DNA of 64,000 nt from Jannaschia rubra (lineage in GTDB: Bacteria > Pseudomonadota > Alphaproteobacteria > Rhodobacterales > Rhodobacteraceae), in the NCBI RefSeq assembly GCF_001403735.1, contig NZ_CXPG01000023.1, positions 1 to 64,000 of the forward strand, in the 5' to 3' direction. The notes beneath the pieces are model-generated. The model saw only the letters and a list, made by a program, of their open reading frames with translations, was not told the origin of the DNA and made no database searches. Below are positions 31,909 through 40,760 of this stretch, piece by piece. The translations under genes were made by a program, and so were the position numbers. Each line of letters opens with the position of its first letter. Position 1 is the first letter of the stretch.

Positions 31909-34416
31909 ATGACGCGCATCCATCCCCTTCTCATCGCCACCGTCGCGCTGGCCCTCCTGCCCTTCGCCCTCACGCTGATCGGGCTGACGACCACGTCCGC
32001 CGCCGAAGTGGTGATCTATGCGCTGGCGGCGACGGGGCTGAACCTGCTGGTCGGGCGCACGGGCCTCGTCTCCTTCGGGCACGGCGCCTGGTTCGGGCTG
32101 GGCGCCTATACGGCGGGGCTGCTGGCGCTGGCGCTGCCGGGCACGGCCTTCGTGCTGCCGATCCTGGCCGCGCTCGCCGTCACGGCCGTCGTCGCGGCGG
32201 GCTTCGGCGTCCTGATGCTCCGGCGCAGCGGCGTCTACTTCTCGCTCATGACGCTGGCGCTTTCGGCGCTGGCGTTCTCCGTCGCCTTCCGCTGGACCGC
32301 GCTCACCGGCGGCGAGAACGGGTTGGGCGGCATCCGCCGGCCGGATTGGGGGGCGGTCGATCTCAACGACGGCTGGACCTTCTACTGGCTCGTCGCGCTC
32401 GTCGCGCTGGCCGTCGCCTTCGTCCTCTGGCGGTTCCTCGACGCGCCGCTGGGCAAGGTGCTGGTCGCCATCCGCGAGAACGAGACCCGGGCCCTTGCCC
32501 TCGGCTACGACGTCACCCGCTACAAGCTCGCCGCCTTCGTCGCCTCGGCCATGGTCACGGGGCTGGCAGGGTCGCTTCTGGTGTTCAAGAACCGCCTGAC
32601 GTCGGCCGAACCCATGTCGGTGGCCTTCTCGGGCGAGCTTCTGGCGATGGTGGTCATCGGGGGGATGCGCGGGTTCCTCGGGCCGTCGCTGGGCGCGCTG
32701 TTCTATATCCTGTTCCGCGAATACCTGTCGATCTACACCGAGAACTGGCTTTTGTGGTTCGGCCTTATCTTCATGGCCTTCGTCTTCTTCGCGCGCGAGG
32801 GGCTGGTGGGCATCGGGCAGCAGGTGGCGGAGCGTTTCAACCCCGGCCCCGAAACCGGCGCCGCCATGGCCGACCGCAAGGCCGAGGCCCTGCCCCTGCC
32901 CGCGATGATCGAAGGCGCCGGGCAGGGCGGCGCCGTTCTGGAGGCGCGGGGCATCGCCAAGTCCTTCGGCGCCTTCCGCGCGGTCGACGGCGTCGACCTC
33001 AGGGTCGCGGACCGAACCTTGCACGCGCTGATCGGGCCGAACGGGGCGGGCAAGACGACGACGTTCAACCTGCTGACCGGAATGATCCCGCCCGACGACG
33101 GCACCGTGACGCTGGGCGGGACGGACATCGCGGGCGCGGCCCCGCACCGCGCCGCGCAACTGGGCATCGGCAGGTCGTTCCAGATCACCAGCCTGTTCCC
33201 CGACCTGACCGTGCACGAGAACGTCCGCCTCGCCGTTCAGGCGAGCCATGCCGCCCGCATGAACGCCTGGCGTCCGGCGACCGGGTTCGACGACATCGGG
33301 CACGAGACGGGCGAGATGCTCCGCTGGGCGGGCCTTTCGGGGATGGAGGACGCGCCGGCGTCGTCGCTTTCCTACGGCGGGCAGCGGCTCCTCGACCTCG
33401 CGCTGGCGCTGGCCTCGCGGCCGAGCATCCTTCTGGCGGACGAGCCGCTGGCGGGTCTTTCGGCGGCGGAGCGTGAACGGGTGGGCAACCTTCTCAAGCA
33501 GGTGTCGGGCGTGCTGCCAGTCCTGCTGGTGGAGCATGACATCGACCGGGTGTTCCGCCTGTCCGACCATGTCACGGTGATGAACGAAGGCCGCGTCCTT
33601 CTCGACGGGCCGGTGGAGACGGTGCGCGGCGACGACAAGGTGCGCGAGATCTACATCGGTTCGGGCACGACCGAGGTGGCCGCGATGGCCCACCACGGGG
33701 TGCGCGAGGGGGTGCTGGCAAAGTTGACGGACGTCAACGTCCACTACGGCAAGAGCCACATCCTGCAGGACGTGAGCTTCGACATCCGCGAAGGCGAGAT
33801 CCTGGCCCTTCTGGGCCGCAACGGCGCCGGAAAGTCGACGCTGCTCAAGGCGATCCTGGGCATCGCGCCCGTCACCGGCGGGTCGATCACCCTGGCCGGT
33901 CGCGAGTTGGTCGGGCTGGAGGCCGCCGAGGTGGCGCGCGCCGGCGTGGGCTACGTCCCCCAGGGGCGCGGCCTGTTCGCCGGCATGACCGTGCGCCAGA
34001 ACCTCGAACTCGGGCGCATCCGGCGGCGCACCGGCGCGGGGACGCATTGGTCGGAGGAGGAGATCCTCGACTATTTCCCCCGCCTCGCCGAACGCATGGA
34101 CACCGACGCCGACAGGCTTTCGGGGGGCGAGCAGCAGATGGCGGCCGTGGCGCGCGCGCTGTCCGGCGACACGCGCCTTCTCCTGCTGGACGAGCCGTTC
34201 GAGGGGCTGGCCCCGGCCATCGTCGAGCAGTTGTTCGTCAGCTTCGACCGCTTGCGCGAACGGCTCTCCATCGTGATCGTGGACCACAATCTCGACCTGG
34301 CGCTCGGCCTGTCGGACCGGACGGTGGCGCTGGAAACCGGGCGGGTGTTCCACGAGGGTCCGTCGCGCGACCTGGCCGAAGACATCGACCTGCGCCGCAA
34401 GGTGCTTTGGCTATGA
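31909..34416 (+). CDS. Fused LivM permease - LivG ATPase - LivF ATPase
   Basis: This single 835-residue polypeptide contains three ABC importer parts. Residues ~1-300 are a LivM-type permease (GLNLLVGRTGLVSFGHGAWF). Residues ~345-580 are a LivG-type ATPase (Walker A GPNGAGKTT with K382, signature LSYGGQRLLDLA). Residues ~600-830 are a LivF-type ATPase (GRNGAGKST with K642, signature LSGGEQQMAAVARAL). Usually these are three genes. The frame is continuous with no sign of frameshift. Together with LivH and the binding protein it makes a complete importer. The fused order fixes one permease to two different ATPases. Confidence 0.93.
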   Translation: MTRIHPLLIATVALALLPFALTLIGLTTTSAAEVVIYALAATGLNLLVGRTGLVSFGHGAWFGLGAYTAGLLALALPGTAFVLPILAALAVTAVVAAGFGVLMLRRSGVYFSLMTLALSALAFSVAFRWTALTGGENGLGGIRRPDWGAVDLNDGWTFYWLVALVALAVAFVLWRFLDAPLGKVLVAIRENETRALALGYDVTRYKLAAFVASAMVTGLAGSLLVFKNRLTSAEPMSVAFSGELLAMVVIGGMRGFLGPSLGALFYILFREYLSIYTENWLLWFGLIFMAFVFFAREGLVGIGQQVAERFNPGPETGAAMADRKAEALPLPAMIEGAGQGGAVLEARGIAKSFGAFRAVDGVDLRVADRTLHALIGPNGAGKTTTFNLLTGMIPPDDGTVTLGGTDIAGAAPHRAAQLGIGRSFQITSLFPDLTVHENVRLAVQASHAARMNAWRPATGFDDIGHETGEMLRWAGLSGMEDAPASSLSYGGQRLLDLALALASRPSILLADEPLAGLSAAERERVGNLLKQVSGVLPVLLVEHDIDRVFRLSDHVTVMNEGRVLLDGPVETVRGDDKVREIYIGSGTTEVAAMAHHGVREGVLAKLTDVNVHYGKSHILQDVSFDIREGEILALLGRNGAGKSTLLKAILGIAPVTGGSITLAGRELVGLEAAEVARAGVGYVPQGRGLFAGMTVRQNLELGRIRRRTGAGTHWSEEEILDYFPRLAERMDTDADRLSGGEQQMAAVARALSGDTRLLLLDEPFEGLAPAIVEQLFVSFDRLRERLSIVIVDHNLDLALGLSDRTVALETGRVFHEGPSRDLAEDIDLRRKVLWL

Positions 34417-34426
34417 GGGGAACGGG

Positions 34427-35350
34427 ATGACGCGGATCGCAATCGTCGGCGCCGGCCTGATCGGACGCTCCTGGGCCGTGGTCTTCGCGCGTGCCGGCAT
34501 GGACGTCGCCGCCTGGGACGCCGAGGCCACCGTATTGGCCGCGCTGGAGGGCGAGATCGCGGCCATGCTGCGCGAAGCCGGAACCCCCGACGCCGACGCC
34601 ATCGCAGCCCGCGTGACGCCGGCCACCACGATGGAAGCGGCGCTCGACGGTGCCGACCTCGTGCAGGAGAGCGGGCCGGAACGCATCGACCTGAAGCGGG
34701 ACCTGTTCGCCCGCCTCGACGCCGCCGCGGCGCCGGAGACGATCCTCGCCTCGTCCAGCTCAGCGCTGGTGCCGTCGCTGTTCTCCGACGGCCTCGCCGG
34801 GGCCGCGCGCTGCCTCGTGGCCCATCCGGTGAACCCCCCGCACCTCGTCCCGGTCGTCGAACTCTGCCCCTCGCCCGTGACGTCTTCGGAAACGATGGAC
34901 CGTGCCGAAGCGATCTACCGCGACGCGGGGCAGGTGCCCGTCCGCCTGTCGCGCGAGATCGACGGCTTCGTCCTCAACCGCCTGCAGGCCGCGCTGCTGG
35001 CCGAGGCGTTGCGGCTGGTGTCAGAGGGCGTGGTCAGCGTCGAGGGACTGGACGACACGGTGCGCCACGGCCTCGGGCGCCGGTGGGCCTTCATGGGCCC
35101 GATGGAAACCATCGTGCTGAACGCGCCGGGCGGGGCCGCCGACTACATGCTGCGCTATGGCCCGCCCATGGGGAAGCTGGCCGCCGACGCCGCGGGCGCG
35201 GAGGCCTTCAGCGACGCCGCCGCAGCACTCGTGGCCGCCGCCTTCCCCGCGCTGGCCGACCCCCCCGCCATCCGCGCGCGACAGGCTTGGCGGGACGGCG
35301 AGCTGGCGGCGCTCGACACCCATCTGCGAACCAGATCAACGGGAGACTGA
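34427..35350 (+). CDS. Lambda-crystallin-type 3-hydroxyacid dehydrogenase
   Basis: The 307-residue NAD-dependent dehydrogenase begins IAIVGAGLIGRSWAVVFARA. It has VAHPVNPPHLVPVVELCP, the catalytic histidine block shared by L-gulonate 3-dehydrogenase (lambda-crystallin) and L-carnitine dehydrogenase. The end (RARQAWRDGELAAL) also resembles lambda-crystallin. It should oxidise a 3-hydroxy acid to a 3-keto acid in the cytoplasm. The next gene, 2 nt later, encodes a beta-keto acid cleavage enzyme, so the product is probably passed on. The exact acid is unknown. Confidence 0.85.
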   Translation: MTRIAIVGAGLIGRSWAVVFARAGMDVAAWDAEATVLAALEGEIAAMLREAGTPDADAIAARVTPATTMEAALDGADLVQESGPERIDLKRDLFARLDAAAAPETILASSSSALVPSLFSDGLAGAARCLVAHPVNPPHLVPVVELCPSPVTSSETMDRAEAIYRDAGQVPVRLSREIDGFVLNRLQAALLAEALRLVSEGVVSVEGLDDTVRHGLGRRWAFMGPMETIVLNAPGGAADYMLRYGPPMGKLAADAAGAEAFSDAAAALVAAAFPALADPPAIRARQAWRDGELAALDTHLRTRSTGD

Positions 35351-35352
35351 CC

Positions 35353-36285
35353 ATGGCCAGCCAACGGAAGACGATCATCACCTGCGCGATCACGGGCGCC
35401 ATCCACACCCCGTCGATGTCGCCCCATCTGCCCGTCACCCCCGATGAAATCGCCCGCGCCGCCATCGACGCGCATGAGGCCGGGGCCGCCATCGTCCACC
35501 TGCACGCCCGCGATCCCGAAGACGGCCGCCCCGACCAGACGGCCGAGGCGTTCGAGCCGTTCCTGCGGACGATCAAGGAACAGGCGGCCTGCATCGTCAA
35601 CATCACCACCGGCGGCGCGCCTACCATGTCGATCGAGGAGCGGATCCGCCCCGCCGCCACCTGGAAGCCGGAGCTTGCGTCGCTCAACATGGGGACGATG
35701 AACTTCGGCCTGTTCCCGATGCTGGGGCGCTTCGCGGACGATCTGAAGCACGACTGGGAAAAGACCTATCTGTCGAACCGCGACATCGTGTTCCGCAACA
35801 CCTTCGGCGACATCGAGCATATCGTGACGACCCTGGGCGCGAACGGCACGAGGTTCGAGTTCGAGTGCTACGACACTTCGCATCTGTACAACCTCAAGTA
35901 TTTCCTCGACGCGGGGCTGGTGAAGGCGCCCCTGTTCATCCAGACGGTCTTCGGCCTCATGGGCGGGATCGGCGCGCACCCGGACGATGTGTGGCACATG
36001 AAGCGCACGGCGGACCGGCTGTTCGGGGACCAGTATCGCTGGTCCGTCCTCGGCGCGGGGCGCAACCAGCTCAACATCGCCGCGATGTCGGCCGCCATGG
36101 GCGGGCACGTCCGCGTGGGGCTGGAGGATTCGCTCTGGGCCGGGCCGGGGCGTCTGGCCGAAAGCAGTTCCGAACAGGTCCGCGCCGCGCGCCAGATCAT
36201 CGAGGGGCTGGGCCTGTCGGTGGCGACCCCGGACGAGGCGCGCGAGATCCTGCACCTGAAGGGCGCGGACGGCGTGGCGTTCTGA
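35353..36285 (+). CDS. Beta-keto acid cleavage enzyme (BKACE, DUF849)
   Basis: This 310-residue TIM-barrel zinc enzyme has the family start KTIITCAITGAIHTPSMSPH, the metal motif VHLHARDPEDG, NITTGG and FECYDTSHLYNL, with late GRNQLNIAAMSAAMGGHVRV. BKACEs condense a 3-keto acid with acetyl-CoA and split it, giving acetoacetate and a new CoA ester. The start at 35353 is where the family begins and lies 2 nt after the dehydrogenase stop. Context suggests the keto acid comes from the dehydrogenase. Carnitine-derived dehydrocarnitine is one candidate, but no other carnitine gene is present. Confidence 0.88.
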   Translation: MASQRKTIITCAITGAIHTPSMSPHLPVTPDEIARAAIDAHEAGAAIVHLHARDPEDGRPDQTAEAFEPFLRTIKEQAACIVNITTGGAPTMSIEERIRPAATWKPELASLNMGTMNFGLFPMLGRFADDLKHDWEKTYLSNRDIVFRNTFGDIEHIVTTLGANGTRFEFECYDTSHLYNLKYFLDAGLVKAPLFIQTVFGLMGGIGAHPDDVWHMKRTADRLFGDQYRWSVLGAGRNQLNIAAMSAAMGGHVRVGLEDSLWAGPGRLAESSSEQVRAARQIIEGLGLSVATPDEAREILHLKGADGVAF

Positions 36286-36295
36286 CACCCGCCCC

Positions 36296-37879
36296 CTATT
36301 CCGCCAGCCACCGCAGCAGCGCCACCTCCTGCGGCGAAAGGTCGGGGTGCCAGAGGTCGACGATCAGGACGACGCGCGGGTCGGGGGAGTCGTTGCGGAC
36401 GTCGTGAAAGAAGCTGTCGTCGAAGACCGTGCAGCGGCCGGTCCGCCAGGTGCCGGCCTCGCCGGCCACGGTCATCGTGCAGCCCTCGGCCGGGATGTCG
36501 ATGCCGAGGTGCAGGCGCAGCCGGGTGTTGGTCGCGCCGCGGTGCGACGCGATGCGGGTGCCGGGCGCGAGACGCGAGAAATAGGCCACGCCCGCCCCCT
36601 CCACCGCGGCCCCATGCGCGTCGAGGATGCCGGCCGTCACCGGACAGGCGGCGCGCACGTCGTCGCGCGGGCCGTCCTCTCCGTGCAGGAACAGGACGGT
36701 CCAGCGGCCGGTGCGGGCGATGTCCTCGGACTCGTCGGCGAAATCGGCGGGGTGCAGGGCGGCGAACTCCTCGGCGATGGCCCCGGCGGCCTCCTCCAGC
36801 GCGCGGGCCACGGGAACGGCGGGGGCATCGTGCCAGGGCCGGGCGGACAGCCCCGGGTAGATGCCGACGCCGGGGCCGTGCGGTCCGGGGTCGGCCTTGC
36901 GCCGCGCGACATAGGTGCGGAACCGGGGCGGCACCCTGATGTCGCCGCCCTCGGGCAAGGGGGCGGCCAGCAGGTCGCGCGGCGAGGCCGTCACCCCGTC
37001 GAACCCCGCCTCCGGCCAGTGATCCGACCCCGCCAGCCGCAGCCATTCCGACAGGCCCAGACGCTTGTCCCAGGGCGTGCCCCAGGCCCGCAGTGCCGCC
37101 GCCCCCCGTGCCATCGCGGCGCGCCCGGCCGAACGATCGCCCGTGGCGAGGTGCAGGAGGCCGCGCAGGATCGCAGGCTCCCCCACGCAGGGCAGCAGAC
37201 GCATCGCCGTGTCGAGCCGGGCGGCCGCGCCGGCCCTGTCCCGCGCGATCACGCGCAGCGCTGTGTCATAGGCCTCCAGCCCTTCCTCCTCGGCGCGGAC
37301 GGTCACGCGGGTGCGGCCGCGGTCCAGCACGGGGGGCACGACCTCCGCCCGCGGCACCGCCAGCGCCAGCAGCTCCGACGCGCGGGCCAGCCAATGCGTC
37401 GGGCCGCCGTCGCGCAGGCAGGCCTGGTCGGCCACGTTGGCGAGGTAGAGCACCAGCAGGTCCCCGATGTCGCGCGGCCCGAGGCGCAGCATCGGCCCCC
37501 CGCGCCGGTCGGGCAGGCGCAGGACGGCGGTCGGCGCGGGTCGTTCGGACACCGCCTCGAACAGCGCCACGCGCGACAGCCCGCCGAACAGGTGGACCAG
37601 ACGCTCCGCCCGCTCGCCCAGCAGCGCGCGCAGCGGGGCGCGGTCGCCGGGGTCGAACAGCGCGGCCTCGTGCCCGTCGGTGGAATAGACGTTATGCGCC
37701 AGCCCTGCCAGGCACAGGCGCTCGGGCTGGTTCCAGCCGCTCAGGATGGCATGGGTGTTCACCAGGTGGCGCAGCACGCTGCCGCGCCCGTGGGCCGCGC
37801 GGTCGGCGCCGCGATCGGCCAGGGCGGTGACGATGGGGCCGATGGGCCGCGTGCGGGGGGCGTCGAGAGTCTGGGTCAT
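36296..37879 (-). CDS. HD-like domain fused to aspartyl/asparaginyl beta-hydroxylase
   Basis: The 527-residue protein has three parts. Residues ~30-165 look like an HD-type helical domain (RHLVNTHAILSGW, LAHNVYSTDGHE; candidate metal residues H38, H43, H62, H70), similar to DUF6817 proteins. Residues ~195-270 are TPR-like. Residues ~335-515 form an Fe(II)/2-oxoglutarate aspartyl/asparaginyl beta-hydroxylase domain with H446 (ASHRGATNTRLRLHLG), R453/R455 and H492 (SFFHDVRNDS). It is the last gene of an operon with two radical SAM enzymes, a diiron-type oxidase and a short peptide. It may hydroxylate that peptide, which is inference. GGAG lies 8 nt before the ATG. Confidence 0.75.
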   Translation of the reverse strand: MTQTLDAPRTRPIGPIVTALADRGADRAAHGRGSVLRHLVNTHAILSGWNQPERLCLAGLAHNVYSTDGHEAALFDPGDRAPLRALLGERAERLVHLFGGLSRVALFEAVSERPAPTAVLRLPDRRGGPMLRLGPRDIGDLLVLYLANVADQACLRDGGPTHWLARASELLALAVPRAEVVPPVLDRGRTRVTVRAEEEGLEAYDTALRVIARDRAGAAARLDTAMRLLPCVGEPAILRGLLHLATGDRSAGRAAMARGAAALRAWGTPWDKRLGLSEWLRLAGSDHWPEAGFDGVTASPRDLLAAPLPEGGDIRVPPRFRTYVARRKADPGPHGPGVGIYPGLSARPWHDAPAVPVARALEEAAGAIAEEFAALHPADFADESEDIARTGRWTVLFLHGEDGPRDDVRAACPVTAGILDAHGAAVEGAGVAYFSRLAPGTRIASHRGATNTRLRLHLGIDIPAEGCTMTVAGEAGTWRTGRCTVFDDSFFHDVRNDSPDPRVVLIVDLWHPDLSPQEVALLRWLAE

Positions 37880-37903
37880 GGGTCTGTCTCCGGGTCAGGC
37901 GGG

Positions 37904-38596
37904 TCATTCGGCCGCCATGGGTCCGACGGCGCGGGCGTGGATGGTTTCGAGAATGGTCATGCCTGCATCGACGGTGTGCAGCCCGCTCAGCGCCATGACC
38001 TTCTCGTGCTCCGGCCGCAGCGGCAGGCGGTCGATCAGGTCGATCAGGTCGCGGCGGTGGTGGACGTCGAGAACCTCGTGCCGGGCGATGGCGCGGAAGG
38101 CGGAGCGGGGCCAGCCGGTCAGCTCCTCCAGCCGCCGGGCAAAGCCTTCGGGCGGGTGATAGGCCTCGATCGCGGCGATGTGGCCCAGGAGCGCGACGGG
38201 ATGCACATGCGCGATCCAGTAGTATTGCGCGCCCACCATCTCGGCCACGGCGGGCGGGGGAACCTGCGCAAGCGCGGCCGCGGGGTCGTGTCCGGTGGCG
38301 GCCAGATCCTCCAGCAGCCAGACGTCGTGGCCCGTCTCCTCCGGGATGTGGTGCGCGAAATAGGCGTCGAGTTCGACCCCCAGCGGGTCGTCCGGCCCCA
38401 AGGCCCGCGCCGCCCGCTGCGCCGCCTGCATCAGCGGCACGGCGGAGCGCACGACCCCGTGCATCATCGACAGGTAGACGGGATAGACCAGCCGCGCCTC
38501 CGGTCCGGTCCACAGCTTGCGCGCCTGCGCGGAAAAGGCCCGGTGCACCAGATCCAGACGCGCGATCAGGCGTTCGCTCGGGGTTCGACGGGTCAT
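37904..38596 (-). CDS. Heme-oxygenase-like diiron oxidase (HDO-type, PqqC/TenA fold)
   Basis: This 230-residue all-helical protein has metal-type motifs: HHIPEETGHDVWLLEDL (H82-D91), YYWIAHVHPVALLGHIAAIE (E144 near the end) and RHEVLDVHHRRDLIDLID (H173, D177, H180). Such E/H/D sets in a heme-oxygenase-like fold mark non-heme diiron oxidases and PqqC-like enzymes. The ATG overlaps the stop of the second radical SAM gene (ATGA). It probably oxidises the peptide or an intermediate. The family is called 'iron-containing redox enzyme' in many genomes; the reaction here is unknown. Confidence 0.75.
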   Translation of the reverse strand: MTRRTPSERLIARLDLVHRAFSAQARKLWTGPEARLVYPVYLSMMHGVVRSAVPLMQAAQRAARALGPDDPLGVELDAYFAHHIPEETGHDVWLLEDLAATGHDPAAALAQVPPPAVAEMVGAQYYWIAHVHPVALLGHIAAIEAYHPPEGFARRLEELTGWPRSAFRAIARHEVLDVHHRRDLIDLIDRLPLRPEHEKVMALSGLHTVDAGMTILETIHARAVGPMAAE

Positions 38597-39603
38597 TGCG
38601 GGGTCTCCTGTCCCAAGGCGGCCATGGCCGACATCAGGCGGTCCGGCGGGCCTCGGCCCTCCATCCGGTCGAGCGCCTTCCAGCACAGGTCGCAGTTGTT
38701 GGCGAAACATGCGTCGCCCAGATCGTTCAGGCGGGGATGCCGCGTCAGCGCGCCGAAGCCGCTGTCGCCGATCACCCGCAGAAGGGGGTCGTCGTGGAAC
38801 GCGCGGGCCGCCTCGGCGAAGCCCTGCGCGGTTTCGGCCCGGCGGCGCAGGCGGGCCGGCCCCCGCCCCATCAGCACGTCCTCGTTGCAGCAGCCGACGA
38901 CCGTGCCGTCGTAGCGGACCATCGGATTGCGGACGAGGGTGCACGGCCCGAAGTCGGCGCCCGGCGTGTGCGCGGTCGGAAAGAACAGCGCCGCACCCCG
39001 CCCGTTGGCCAATGGCGCGTTCAGGTTCACCTCCGCCCGCGCCGGCCACTCCGGGCCGAACGCGCGGGCCAGCAGATCCTCGATGCGCCGCCGCGTGGTC
39101 GCGTCGTCGAGCCCCTGCACCACGAGCCACGCGCCCGAGGTCGCCACCTGCCGGGCCGCACGGACGAAATCGTCGCCGGTGACGTGGCTCATGTGGAAGG
39201 CATCGGTGCTGAGATAGACGGTCGTGCTCTGCTCCAGCACGCGGCGGGTCCAGGCGGGGGTGCGGGCCTGCCGGGCCCAGACGCCGCTGGTGAAAAGGAC
39301 GATGCGCTTGCCCGCCGCCGCGAGCCGGTCGCACGCCAGCGTCAGGCCGCGCCGCTCGACGAAGGGCTCCCCGCCCGAGAATGCGACCACGTCGAAGGCA
39401 TCTTCCCGCGCGATCCAGTCGAGGATGCGGCCGAACAGGTCGAAATCGGCGATGGTCGGGCTGTCCCCGCGCGAGTCGACCGAGCAATGCGCGCAGCCCA
39501 CCGGGCAGCGGTCCGTCAGGAACAGCAGGATCGACCGACCCCGGCGGGCGCGCACACGCTCGATCGCCGCGTGGTCGAGCCTGGGGGACGCCGCGCGGGT
39601 CAT
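38593..39603 (-). CDS. Radical SAM protein B of the peptide-maturation operon
   Basis: The 336-residue protein has the radical SAM cluster motif DRCPVGCAHCS (C33, C37, C40) and AFSGGEP for SAM binding. The C-terminal third has further cysteines: C221, the pair C238-C239 in VGCCNEDVLMG, then C299, C304 and C307 in ACFANNCDLCWKAL. This resembles SPASM/twitch auxiliary iron-sulfur domains of peptide-modifying enzymes. Its start overlaps the first radical SAM gene by 4 nt. It shares the CGN/CCN-E/D-DV motif with protein A, so the two are probably paralogues with different jobs. Confidence 0.85.
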   Translation of the reverse strand: MTRAASPRLDHAAIERVRARRGRSILLFLTDRCPVGCAHCSVDSRGDSPTIADFDLFGRILDWIAREDAFDVVAFSGGEPFVERRGLTLACDRLAAAGKRIVLFTSGVWARQARTPAWTRRVLEQSTTVYLSTDAFHMSHVTGDDFVRAARQVATSGAWLVVQGLDDATTRRRIEDLLARAFGPEWPARAEVNLNAPLANGRGAALFFPTAHTPGADFGPCTLVRNPMVRYDGTVVGCCNEDVLMGRGPARLRRRAETAQGFAEAARAFHDDPLLRVIGDSGFGALTRHPRLNDLGDACFANNCDLCWKALDRMEGRGPPDRLMSAMAALGQETPQ

Positions 39604-40652
39604 GCCGGACGCCCCAGTTGCGACAGCCCCGCAAAGCGCGGGATGCCGTGGCGGCGCAGGAACGCCTCGCCGCCGCCGCCGCGCAGCAGGGCCTGCACCC
39701 CCCGCTCCAGCACGCGGGTGGCCGGGCGGTCCATCAGGGCGGACAGGTCCGTCGCTGCATTCGCGTCGAGCGCCATGCACGCCGCGCAATAGCCGTCGCA
39801 CCCCTGCCCCAGCCGACGTGCCGTGGCGCGCGGGCCGAACAGGCGGATCGCCCGCAGGAGGGCGGAGCGTTCCGTTCGCGCGCGGATCGTGGGCCAGCCG
39901 TCGGTCGCGGCGTGGCCCAGCAGCAGATGCGGGGGCCTGCGGTCGAAGACGTCGTCGTTGCCGCAGGCCGACACGGTGCCGTCGAAGCCCACCACCGGCC
40001 AGGCGGCCATGGCGCAGGGGTTCGCGGCGGCGGTGTCGGCGCCCTCGCCTTCGAGGGGCGCCAGCCAGTCGCGCGCTCGGCCGAAGGGCGCGAGCGCGTT
40101 GACCACCATGGGCACGGCGTCGCCGAAACGCCGCCGCACGTCGCCGATGAAGGTGCCGAGCCAAGGGTCGTCGGCCCCCTGCCCCACCAGGTGCAGGCTG
40201 ACGTCGACGCCCCGGTCCATGATCGCGCCCAGGGTGCGGAACAGACGGTCGCGCGGCACCTCGGGTTCGTGGAAGACGTCGAAGCTGGTCGAGAAGTGGT
40301 CGACCGCGTCGACGGCCCGCAGGATCGGCGGCGGGATGCGGTCGGCCCGCGCGAAGAACAGACCCGACAGGACGCTGGTGCGCGTGCCGACCTTGCGCGC
40401 CGTGGATGCAAGCGCTTGCACGAGGTCCGGGCGCAGCAGCGCCTCGCCCCCCGACAGGGCCAGGATCTCCGGTCGGTCGTCGCGGCGGAAGGTGCCGACG
40501 AAGCGGGTGAAGATCTCGGCTGGGGCCTCCTCGCTTTCCATCGTCGAGCGGGTCGAGCAATGGGCGCAACTGAGTGGGCAGCGCCGCGTCAATCCGATCG
40601 AAACGCCGCCGCCGATATCGTTCCGCATATCCAGTATCTCGGCAAGATGCAT
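39600..40652 (-). CDS. Radical SAM protein A of the peptide-maturation operon
   Basis: The 350-residue protein has LTRRCPLSCAHCS (C25, C29, C32) and ILALSGGEALLRPDLV. C-terminal cysteines C213, C230 (SACGNDDVF), C285, C289 and C292 (GQGCDGYCAACMAL) look like an auxiliary iron-sulfur cluster domain. It is the first enzyme gene after the short peptide gene, 157 nt away. The start at 40652 has AAAGGA about 7 nt upstream; an in-frame ATG at 40697 would add 15 unconserved residues. By analogy with SPASM enzymes it should modify the precursor peptide through a 5'-deoxyadenosyl radical. Confidence 0.85.
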   Translation of the reverse strand: MHLAEILDMRNDIGGGVSIGLTRRCPLSCAHCSTRSTMESEEAPAEIFTRFVGTFRRDDRPEILALSGGEALLRPDLVQALASTARKVGTRTSVLSGLFFARADRIPPPILRAVDAVDHFSTSFDVFHEPEVPRDRLFRTLGAIMDRGVDVSLHLVGQGADDPWLGTFIGDVRRRFGDAVPMVVNALAPFGRARDWLAPLEGEGADTAAANPCAMAAWPVVGFDGTVSACGNDDVFDRRPPHLLLGHAATDGWPTIRARTERSALLRAIRLFGPRATARRLGQGCDGYCAACMALDANAATDLSALMDRPATRVLERGVQALLRGGGGEAFLRRHGIPRFAGLSQLGRPA

Positions 40653-40760
40653 TGCGCGTCCTTTCGCGGCGTTCCGAATTGGCACGAGCCTTCCCATTGC
40701 CGGCGGACAATGCCGCCGGAGTCAGGCCCCTTCGCGTTTTCAATTCATGCGGTCATTCGC

